Origin: an uncultured archaeon | GTDB lineage: Archaea; Micrarchaeota; Micrarchaeia; Micrarchaeales; CABMGC01 | Assembly (NCBI GenBank): GCA_902385515.1 | Contig: CABMGC010000090.1 | Location: 1 to 7,835 of the forward strand | Length of the DNA stretch: 7,835 nucleotides | Reading direction: 5' to 3' | Shown: one piece after another, positions 1 to 5,155 of the stretch | How the letters are laid out: each line of letters begins with the position of its first letter | How positions within the stretch are numbered: position 1 is the first letter of the stretch | Notes under the pieces: generated by a model | The model's database searches: none | What the model saw: the letters and a program-made list of their open reading frames with translations, nothing else | Told to the model about the DNA's origin: nothing | Translations under genes and position numbers: made by a program

Positions 1-596
1 GCATTCCTCAGCGCGGACTTCGAGGGAAGGTCCACGCCGATCGTGGGCTCGTCGAGGAACACTATCTCCGGCATGTGAAGCACGGACGCCACGAAATTGC
101 ACTTCATTTGCTCGCCGAGCGACAGCTGCCGCACCTGCCGCTTGTAGACGTCCCTTAGGTTCAGCAGATCCAGGAAGTAGTCGAGCCTTTTCTTGTAGTC
201 GGACTCGGGGATCTCGTAGACGTCCTTCATGAAATCGAACGTGTCTAGCGCGGGCAGGTCCCAGTACAGCTGGCCGTGTGCCCCCAGCACTATCCCGAGC
301 CTTGACGCAAGCCTTGACCGTTCCTCCCACGGCTCCATGCCCGCGACCCTGACCTCTCCCTTGTCCGGATACAGTATGCCGGACATTATCTTTATCGCGG
401 TGGACTTTCCGCTTCCGTTGCGTCCGAGCAGCGCGACTATCTCGCCCTTCTGTACGGAGAAGCTGATTCCCTGAAGGGCGTTCTTGTAGTACGTCTTCCT
501 GAAAAGGAACGACAGGAGGGCGCCGCGGTTCACCTGGTAGGTCTTAAACCTCTTCCGCAGGTTCCTGACCTCTATAGAGTAATCTTTCATGAGCAT
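1..596 (-). CDS. ABC-2-type exporter ATP-binding protein (COG4586-like), C-terminus beyond window
   Basis: Reads on the minus strand from ATG at 596 (or the in-frame ATG at 590) and runs off the left edge; about 198 codons are visible. Numbering from the 590 start: Walker A GRNGSGKS at 56-63, Q-loop Gln107 in AHGQLYWDLP, signature LSLGEQ at 156-161, Walker B IVFLDEP at 175-181, then TIGVD. The N-terminal stretch with RKTYYKNALQGISF before Walker A and the QLYWDLP segment after the Q-loop resemble the COG4586 'uncharacterised ABC transport ATPase' group, which works with ABC-2 membrane proteins. Its H-loop and C-terminus, and any permease partners, would lie left of position 1; the substrate cannot be told. 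GGTG at 600-603 lies 3 nt from ATG 596 and 9 nt from ATG 590, so the start is uncertain by two codons. Divergent from the small gene at 749. Confidence 0.9.
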   Translation of the reverse strand, partial: MLMKDYSIEVRNLRKRFKTYQVNRGALLSFLFRKTYYKNALQGISFSVQKGEIVALLGRNGSGKSTAIKIMSGILYPDKGEVRVAGMEPWEERSRLASRLGIVLGAHGQLYWDLPALDTFDFMKDVYEIPESDYKKRLDYFLDLLNLRDVYKRQVRQLSLGEQMKCNFVASVLHMPEIVFLDEPTIGVDLPSKSALRN

Positions 597-636
597 TCCC
601 ACCGGGCGAGCCAATGGCCGAAGGTAATAAGCAGGA

Positions 637-650
637 TAATTATTAATTAG
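637..650 (-). promoter_or_regulatory. TATA-like box for the ABC ATPase gene
   Basis: The minus-strand sequence CTAATTAATAATTA is the only strongly AT-rich block in the divergent intergenic region. It is centred about 47 nt upstream of ATG 596, which would place transcription start roughly 20 nt before the start codon at the usual archaeal TATA spacing of about 26 nt. Assignment is by composition and position only. Confidence 0.45.
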
Positions 651-682
651 CAGCGGCAAGCAGCGGTAAGACTTATGGTCTT
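651..682. repeat. 10-bp tandem repeat overlapping a small inverted repeat in the divergent intergenic region
   Basis: CAGCGGCAAG at 651-660 is followed directly by CAGCGGTAAG at 661-670 (9 of 10 identical). The second copy runs into AAGAC-TTATG-GTCTT (668-682), a perfect 5-bp-arm inverted repeat. It sits beside the AT box of the divergent ABC gene and could be a regulator site or chance. The rest of the 597-748 gap shows no gene. Confidence 0.4.
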
Positions 683-708
683 GCGCGGCCGTTGCGCAGC
701 CATCGAAA

Positions 709-719
709 TTCTTAAGATA
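709..719 (+). promoter_or_regulatory. Possible TATA-like box for the small gene at 749
   Basis: TTCTTAAGATA is centred about 35 nt upstream of the ATG, so a start about 26 nt downstream of the box would give a leader of 8-10 nt. The GGTG ribosome-binding motif at 740-743 would then lie at or near the very 5' end of the transcript, so the true start may be slightly upstream. Weak match. Confidence 0.3.
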
Positions 720-748
720 CTTGGCAGAGAGGACAGATTGGTGTCGAT

Positions 749-967
749 ATGGCGGACAAAAAGCCAGTGGAGGACTGTTACTACAACGTGCACAAGCAGC
801 TTGTCAAGAGGCTGCAGTTCCTTTGGAACGTTGACGGCTACATCAAGGACGCGGAAAGGGAAGGGCACAAGGACTGCGTCAGGATGTGGAAGAAGGTGAC
901 TGAGAACGAGAAGGCCAGCGTGAGGCTTCTGCAGGAAGCGGTCAAGGACGAGAACTGTGGAATATAG
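749..967 (+). CDS. Small helical protein of unknown function (72 aa)
   Basis: Starts at ATG 749 with GGTG at 740-743, exactly 5 nt before the start, the same spacing seen for znuA and the KaiC-like gene; this favours a real gene over the opposite-strand frames here. The 72-residue product is hydrophilic, with no signal peptide or membrane segment. Two likely amphipathic helices (about residues 13-37 and 41-67) are split by the turn EGH at 38-40, suggesting an antiparallel hairpin. It has Cys10, Cys43 and Cys70 and His15 and His40; the His40/Cys43 pair at the turn could bind metal, but this is speculation. The second helix (MWKKVTENEKASVRLLQEAV) vaguely recalls half of a ferritin-like bundle, but no ExxH motif is present. 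I do not recognise the family. It stands alone between a divergent ABC ATPase and the zinc operon. Confidence 0.7.
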   Translation: MADKKPVEDCYYNVHKQLVKRLQFLWNVDGYIKDAEREGHKDCVRMWKKVTENEKASVRLLQEAVKDENCGI

Positions 968-1005
968 CGCGCCGTAAGCGGGCAAGCAGTCTGTGTGCGC
1001 GCCAC

Positions 1006-1042
1006 AAAGTTAATAACTTTTAACGAAATATTTATTAACTTT
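1006..1042. promoter_or_regulatory. Probable metalloregulator operator for znuACB
   Basis: A perfect 15-bp palindrome, AAAGTTA-A-TAACTTT, lies at 1006-1020. The half-site recurs as ATTAACTTT at 1034-1042, on the downstream edge of the TATA-like box, and as AAAGTTAAT at 1084-1092, just inside the znuA coding region. The copies bracket the promoter of a Zn/Mn uptake operon, so a metal-responsive repressor (for example of the DtxR/MntR or Fur/Zur type) is the likely ligand. The sequence shows the repeats; the regulator identity is inference. Confidence 0.6.
1026..1034 (+). promoter_or_regulatory. TATA box of the znuACB operon
   Basis: AAATATTTA is centred at 1030, 48 nt before the znuA ATG; with 26 nt to the start site it predicts a leader of about 22 nt carrying the GGTG motif at 1069-1072. 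It lies between the palindrome at 1006-1020 and the half-site at 1034-1042, so a bound regulator would obstruct TBP/TFB. Confidence 0.55.
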
Positions 1043-1077
1043 GGAGACCAACTGTATCCGTTTGGAACGGTGTACAC

Positions 1078-2016
1078 ATGGAGAAAGTTAATGCTATGGG
1101 AAAAAACGTCCTGCTCATCTGCCTTGTTGTCATTGCGGCCGGCGCGCTCGCGGCGCTCGCTTTCGGCCATGACGCTAACGCATCGACCCCGCGCTCGGCG
1201 GTGGTCGTGTCATTCAACCCCATCTATTACCTAGTAAGGCCCGTGGTCGGCAGCGGCGCGGATATCTTGCAGCTCATAGGACCTGGAGTCGAACCTCACG
1301 ACTACGAGCCCACGCCGTCCGATGCGCAGACGTTGTCGCAGGGGAGCACATTCTTCTACGCGAGCCCCACTCTTGAGAGCTGGGCAACGCAACTCGTGCA
1401 GTCCGCGAACAGGAACATGACGCTCGTGCCGCTGATTGACGCGATTAACAGGAGCGCGCTCGGTCCCAACGCCAGCACGCTGATTGCGACCGACCCGCAC
1501 TTCTGGCTTGATCCTGCGCTCATGCCAGGGGTGGTTCGGAAAATAGAAACGACTATGGCCGCGGCGGACCCCGCCAACGCGTCGACGTATGCATACAACG
1601 CCAACGCCTTCATAACGCAGCTAAGCCAACTCGACGATGCGTATCGCACTGGACTTGGCAGCTGCAAGAGCAGGACCCTGCTTGACTCGCACGCGTTCCT
1701 CGGCTATCTTGCAGTGAGCTACAACCTTACCGAGATTTCCATAGGAGGCCAAAGCCCCGATGCTGAGGTGTCGCCCCAGCACCTGATAAGCGTCGTAAGC
1801 GAAGCTACGAAAGACCATGCCCGGGCGGTTTTCCAGGAGTCAGCTGATCCGACGGCCGCGGTGGACCAGAACGTTGCCGCAGAGATAAACGGCACGATCT
1901 ACAAGATATACACCCTCGAGATTCTGAGCCAACAGCAGATCGCAGGCAACGCCAGCTACGTAACCCTCATGTACGACAACCTGCGCACGCTCAAGGAAGG
2001 GCTGAACTGCACGTGA
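1078..2016 (+). CDS. znuA: Zinc/manganese ABC transporter substrate-binding protein (ZnuA-like, cluster A-I)
   Basis: Extracytoplasmic metal-binding protein that delivers Zn2+ (or Mn2+) to the ZnuBC importer. The 312-residue length suits the family. Start ATG 1078 is supported by GGTG at 1069-1072, 5 nt upstream; ATG 1096 is a weaker alternative. Residues 11-30 form a hydrophobic segment (VLLICLVVIA onward) with no lipobox Cys after it, so it is either a signal peptide or a membrane anchor. Ligand motifs are in order: His74 in EPHDYEP, His141 in DPHFWLDP, His205 in DSHAF. The fourth ligand, normally Asp, seems to be Glu281 in YTLEIL. Three His ligands favour zinc over manganese, where the third is usually Glu. 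There is no His-rich loop. Cys196 and Cys311 might form a disulfide. Nine N-x-S/T sequons occur, far above chance, implying glycosylation. First gene of a three-gene operon. Confidence 0.93.
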   Translation: MEKVNAMGKNVLLICLVVIAAGALAALAFGHDANASTPRSAVVVSFNPIYYLVRPVVGSGADILQLIGPGVEPHDYEPTPSDAQTLSQGSTFFYASPTLESWATQLVQSANRNMTLVPLIDAINRSALGPNASTLIATDPHFWLDPALMPGVVRKIETTMAAADPANASTYAYNANAFITQLSQLDDAYRTGLGSCKSRTLLDSHAFLGYLAVSYNLTEISIGGQSPDAEVSPQHLISVVSEATKDHARAVFQESADPTAAVDQNVAAEINGTIYKIYTLEILSQQQIAGNASYVTLMYDNLRTLKEGLNCT

Positions 2017-2055
2017 AACTGTCATTGTCATGATTACACCATTGGATTGATCCGC

Positions 2056-2841
2056 ATGAATGAACCCCTGCTAAAGCTGAACGGCGTGAGTTTCTCCTAC
2101 GACGGGAAACAGGTACTGCGCAACGTCTCGCTTGAGCTGAAATGCGGGGAGATCGTGGGGCTCGCGGGACCCAACGGCGCGGGCAAGACGACGCTCCTCA
2201 AACTCATGATAGGACTGCTAAGGCCGGACAGGGGACGCGTGGAGTTCACAGGGCGGGCGGGGGCGCGGAGCATCGGCTATCTTTCACAGCATGCCCAGCG
2301 CATCGATGCGAATTTTCCCGCAACGGTGAGGGATATCGTGAGCACCGGGCTCTACGGCAAGATAGGAGTCCTGGGAAGGCTCGGCGCCTCTGACAAGGAC
2401 ACCGTTGAAAGCGCGGTACGCGCCGTGGGCCTTGGCAGGCTTGGCGAAGAGCGCATAACCGAGCTGTCCGGAGGGCAGATGCAGCGTGCATTCATTGCTC
2501 GGGCGCTCGTGTCAAACCCCTCGCTGCTCATACTCGACGAGCCCACGACCGGCGTGGACCTGTCCGGGGAGGAGGAATTCTACAAGCTGATAACCAGGCT
2601 CAACAAGCGGTACGGGATGGCAGTCATGCTGGTCTCGCACGACATATACGCGCTAGTCGAGCACACTGATCGGATAATATTCCTGAACAAGGAGGTCCTT
2701 TATGACGAGAAGCCCAGCGGGCTCAGCAGCGGCAAGCTGCTTAAGATGCTGTTCTACCACAAGCACCCGAAGGGCACCGTGGAGCGCCTGGAGAAGGGCA
2801 TGAGGCTTAAGATGGCAGGAGCCCAGGAGGGAGGAAAATGA
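2056..2841 (+). CDS. znuC: Zinc/manganese ABC transporter ATP-binding protein (ZnuC-like)
   Basis: Cytoplasmic ATPase that drives import through the permease encoded next. Numbering from ATG 2056 (261 aa): Walker A GPNGAGKT at 38-45, Q-loop Gln78 in YLSQ, signature LSGGQ at 137-141, Walker B LLILDEP at 157-163, D-loop region GVD, and switch His195 in VSHD. All catalytic elements are intact. A TTG nine bases upstream (2047) would add three residues, but ATG 2056 is preferred: TGATC at 2048-2052 fits the distal part of an archaeal SD (GGTGATC) at the right distance. The C-terminal tail beyond 235 is basic (KGTVERLEKGMRLK). It follows znuA by 39 nt, and its TGA overlaps the next ATG (ATGA), a sign of translational coupling. 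Confidence 0.95.
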   Translation: MNEPLLKLNGVSFSYDGKQVLRNVSLELKCGEIVGLAGPNGAGKTTLLKLMIGLLRPDRGRVEFTGRAGARSIGYLSQHAQRIDANFPATVRDIVSTGLYGKIGVLGRLGASDKDTVESAVRAVGLGRLGEERITELSGGQMQRAFIARALVSNPSLLILDEPTTGVDLSGEEEFYKLITRLNKRYGMAVMLVSHDIYALVEHTDRIIFLNKEVLYDEKPSGLSSGKLLKMLFYHKHPKGTVERLEKGMRLKMAGAQEGGK

Positions 2842-3641
2842 TAGACATACTCGCCTACGGCTTCGGGCAGAGAGCCCTTCTGGCGGGCGTGCTCGTCGCT
2901 CTCACGTGCTCGACCCTCGGGGTCTTTTTGGTGCTCAAGAGGCAGTCGCTCATATCCGACGGCCTCGGGCACGTCTCGCTAGCGGGCATAGCCGCGGGCG
3001 TCCTGTTCGGCTTTTACCCGATATACGGAGCGATAGCCGCCGTTTTCGCTGGCGTGTTCGGGATAAACGCACTTAGGAAGCTAAGAATACCTGGCGACGC
3101 TGCCATAGCCATACTCTTTTCGGCCGGGCTTGCGCTGGGAGTCGTGCTAATAAGCGCGTCAAAGTACGCCTCCGCTGACCTGCTTTCCTATCTGTTCGGC
3201 GCGATACTCGGGATAGGCTACACAGACGTCTATTTGGCGCTGGGGCTCGGATTTGCAGTGATGGCCACCATATACGTCCTTTTCAAGGAGCTGTTCGCAG
3301 TGACGTTCGATCCGGAATTCGCAAGGGTCAGCGGCCTTCCGGTCGAGCGCCTGGAGCTCGTCTTCACTTTGCTTACCGGCATCACGGTGGTCATATCGAT
3401 AAAGCTCGTTGGAATACTCCTTGTCACAAGCCTGATAGTGATACCTGCGGTTTCTGCCATGCTTCTAAGACTCGATTTCAAGAACACCCTGCTCGCGGCC
3501 AACGCCATAGCCGTCCTGTCAGTGGTCATAGGCCTCATGGCGTCGTTCTACTACGACCTCGCCTCGGGAGGCACGATCGTGCTCGTGAGCGTCGGGATAT
3601 TCGCAGCGGTGCTGGCGAACAGCAGAATATGGCAACGCTAG
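2838..3641 (+). CDS. znuB: Zinc/manganese ABC transporter permease (ZnuB-like, ABC-3 family)
   Basis: Integral membrane subunit forming the metal channel; 267 residues with about eight hydrophobic segments, a normal size for ABC-3 permeases. Family landmarks: SLISDGLGHVSLAGIAAG at 37-54, the FDPEFARVSGL loop at 157-167 (expected to lie near the ATPase interface), VGILLVTSLIVIPAVSA at 191-207, and DLASGGTIVLVS at 240-251. The start overlaps the znuC stop (ATGA at 2838) and is preceded by a strong purine-rich SD, GGAGGGAGG at 2826-2834, so it should be made in step with znuC. The family covers Zn, Mn and Fe importers; the substrate is inferred from the binding protein. No T-run terminator is seen in the 46 nt that follow. 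Confidence 0.94.
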   Translation: MIDILAYGFGQRALLAGVLVALTCSTLGVFLVLKRQSLISDGLGHVSLAGIAAGVLFGFYPIYGAIAAVFAGVFGINALRKLRIPGDAAIAILFSAGLALGVVLISASKYASADLLSYLFGAILGIGYTDVYLALGLGFAVMATIYVLFKELFAVTFDPEFARVSGLPVERLELVFTLLTGITVVISIKLVGILLVTSLIVIPAVSAMLLRLDFKNTLLAANAIAVLSVVIGLMASFYYDLASGGTIVLVSVGIFAAVLANSRIWQR

Positions 3642-3662
3642 GGTCGCCGCATCGCAAACTTC

Positions 3663-3670
3663 TTATATCC
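3663..3670 (+). promoter_or_regulatory. Probable TATA box of the KaiC-like/V4R unit
   Basis: TTATATCC lies just after the znuB stop. A start about 26 nt downstream falls near 3690-3693, downstream of the TTG at 3688, which argues against that codon as the start and for GTG 3736 with a leader of about 45 nt. Confidence 0.45.
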
Positions 3671-3726
3671 TCTCAGTCAATAAGACCTTGAATTTGGGGC
3701 TTTTGTCGTTGGGCGGCTTTCCGAAC

Positions 3727-3730
3727 GGTG
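3727..3730 (+). promoter_or_regulatory. GGTG ribosome-binding site that fixes the KaiC-like start at GTG 3736
   Basis: GGTG is 5 nt before GTG 3736. The same GGTG plus 5-nt spacing precedes the starts at 749 (740-743) and 1078 (1069-1072). The znuA and KaiC-like sites also share the longer string GAACGGTGT. Confidence 0.65.
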
Positions 3731-3735
3731 TTTCA

Positions 3736-4563
3736 GTGGATCGTGTAAAAACAGGAGTGCAGGGATTCGACGAACTTGTCGATGGAGGAATACCCCCGGG
3801 GTTCAATGTGCTCGTGACCGGCGCGCCAGGAACCGGAAAGACGCTGTTCGGCCTGGAGTATATTTACAACGGAGCAAAGAACGGAGAAAACGGCGTCCTG
3901 GTGACGCTCGATTCCAAGAGGGAAGAAGTGATCCGCCAGGGCCTTGTGTTCGGATGGGATTTCGAAAGCCTCGAGAAGGAAAAGAAGATCAAGATACTCG
4001 AAATTCCCATGAACAAGATGAAGCTTAACCTCTTCGACATGCTGGAGGAGGAGACTACGGAAATAGGCGCGAAACGCCTGGTCTTCGACAGCCTGTTGAC
4101 TTTTGCGATAAACATGGACCTTTTTGCCATACCGCTGGAATTCGGAAGGAGCGGAACCAACGCAGGGCTCAGCACGGGGGAAGGCGTAAGCCTTGCGGGC
4201 GCGGACAAAAGGTACAGATACGAGGTCATGCCCACCCTGGACGAGGACCCGAAGGGCAGGGCGTTCTACAAAGGCATATCTGACAAGAGAGTCACTTACC
4301 TCGTCGTCGACGAGTTGGCAAAACTGCACACCACCAACATAATAATAACGGCCGCGACGCGGAACGGCAAGCAGATGACCGTTGACGGAGTCAGCGAGTT
4401 CTCGTGCGATGGCATAATCGAAATGTACAACGACCTCATAGGAATCAAGAGGCTAAGGACGCTTTCCGTGCTCAAGATGAGGGAGACCGGCCACAGCCCA
4501 TACATTCACGAGTTCGAGTTTGGAAAGAACGGCCTAATCGTCAAGCCAGCAGAATCTCTTTGA
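3736..4563 (+). CDS. KaiC-like RecA-superfamily ATPase with internal insertion
   Basis: Single-domain KaiC/RadA-like P-loop ATPase (COG0467 type), the class often tied to archaeal signal transduction. From GTG 3736 it is 275 aa and begins MDRVKTGVQGFDELVDGGIP, the usual KaiC-family N-terminus; the longer TTG-3688 reading adds 16 residues without a fitting SD. Walker A is GAPGTGKT at 29-36 and the Walker B-like strand LVFDSL at 115-120. The C-terminal KaiC signature KMRETGH at 247-253 is followed by FEFGKNGLIV. Two oddities: the paired catalytic Glu that usually follow strand 2 (pattern F-E-E-S-P-E) read L-D-S-K-R-E, leaving Asp59 and Ser60; and about 50 extra residues (roughly 135-185, Gly/Ser-rich at first) separate Walker B from the next core strand. 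The V4R gene follows after 11 nt, so they are probably co-transcribed. Function beyond ATP binding is not shown. Confidence 0.85.
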   Translation: MDRVKTGVQGFDELVDGGIPPGFNVLVTGAPGTGKTLFGLEYIYNGAKNGENGVLVTLDSKREEVIRQGLVFGWDFESLEKEKKIKILEIPMNKMKLNLFDMLEEETTEIGAKRLVFDSLLTFAINMDLFAIPLEFGRSGTNAGLSTGEGVSLAGADKRYRYEVMPTLDEDPKGRAFYKGISDKRVTYLVVDELAKLHTTNIIITAATRNGKQMTVDGVSEFSCDGIIEMYNDLIGIKRLRTLSVLKMRETGHSPYIHEFEFGKNGLIVKPAESL

Positions 4564-4574
4564 AAGGGACTTGA

Positions 4575-5150
4575 ATGGAACAGGAACCCTCGCTTTTTGA
4601 ACACCTCATGGCAAGTAAGCAGATAGCCTACAAGGACGGCGACATAGAGGTCATGGGCAACAGGATGGTCATGCCTAACGTAAAGCTGCTCGCCGGACTT
4701 ATCCTGAAATTTGACAGCCCTGATGAGGTCTATGACATTTATGAAACTGCCAAAAATACCTTTGTGGAAGGCACCGCATCGACCATAGGTAAAAAATACG
4801 AGTTCGATTTCCACGGCTACTTCGAATGGCTTACCAAAGTCGCAATGATATTGGGATGGGGCAAGTTCACTTGGGAGCTGCTTGACGAGGAGCAAAAGAA
4901 AGGCGTGCTGATAGTTGAGAACTCTGCCATAGGCGAGGCGCTCAAGGGAAAAGTAAAGGTCCCTGCGGACCACTTCGTAAGGGGCATGATAGCTGGCGGC
5001 GCATCAGTTTCGCTAAAGGCGGATATCGATGCGCTGGAAGAGGAATGCGTCGGACTCGGTGCGGGCAGGTGCAAATTCCTGTTCAAGCCCGCCGACCAAT
5101 TTGAACAAAACGCCCAGACTGCACTTCAGCTAAGACCAAGAAAAAAATAA
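4575..5150 (+). CDS. V4R (4-vinyl reductase-type) domain sensor-like protein
   Basis: A 191-residue soluble protein whose C-terminal half matches the V4R fold: GWGKFTWELLDEEQKKG at 94-110, VENSAIGEAL at 114-123, ADHFVRGMIAGGASV at 131-145, then the diagnostic E-x-C with a second Cys, EECVGLGAGRC at 156-166 followed by KFLF. Cys158 and Cys166 fit the paired conserved Cys of the domain. In archaea V4R domains occur in ligand- or redox-sensing regulators (for example MsvR), where they accompany a DNA-binding domain; none is evident here. Residues 1-90 hold a less typical N-terminal part, with MPNVKLLAGLILKF preceding the conserved region. It begins 11 nt after the KaiC-like stop with only weak SD (AGGGAC), suggesting that it is translated with the ATPase and may sense a ligand for it. 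The last codons (AAG AAA AAA TAA) double as a T-run for the opposite gene. Confidence 0.85.
   Translation: MEQEPSLFEHLMASKQIAYKDGDIEVMGNRMVMPNVKLLAGLILKFDSPDEVYDIYETAKNTFVEGTASTIGKKYEFDFHGYFEWLTKVAMILGWGKFTWELLDEEQKKGVLIVENSAIGEALKGKVKVPADHFVRGMIAGGASVSLKADIDALEEECVGLGAGRCKFLFKPADQFEQNAQTALQLRPRKK
5141..5147 (-). terminator. T7-run terminator for the cis-prenyltransferase-like gene
   Basis: On the minus strand a run of seven T begins 8 nt after the TAG stop at 5156-5158, matching the T-rich termination signals of archaea. The run lies inside the Lys codons at the 3' end of the V4R gene, so the convergent genes share this DNA. Confidence 0.5.
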
Positions 5151-5155
5151 GACGC

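Noticed and set aside
229..474. Plus-strand open frame of 81 codons opposite the ABC ATPase
   Set aside because: It lies wholly antisense to the Walker A to Q-loop region of the ATPase, and the product is low-complexity Ser/Pro-rich.
647..985. Minus-strand open frame of 112 codons opposite the 72-aa gene
   Set aside because: It has no ribosome-binding signal and no recognisable motif, and it overlaps both the promoter region and the plus-strand gene that carries a good GGTG start.
967..1003. Two GCGCGCC copies after the 72-aa gene that could pair as a stem (GCGCGC with GCGCGC)
   Set aside because: The 24-nt loop is long, no T-run follows, and such GC words are easily made by chance here; not called as a terminator.
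3733..4329. Minus-strand open frame of 198 codons opposite the KaiC-like gene
   Set aside because: The plus strand encodes a clear Walker A and KaiC signature here; the minus frame shows no domain and is a shadow of GC-rich codon use.
4506..4973. Minus-strand open frame of 155 codons over the end of the KaiC-like gene and the V4R gene
   Set aside because: It spans the junction of two well-supported genes and has no motif of its own.
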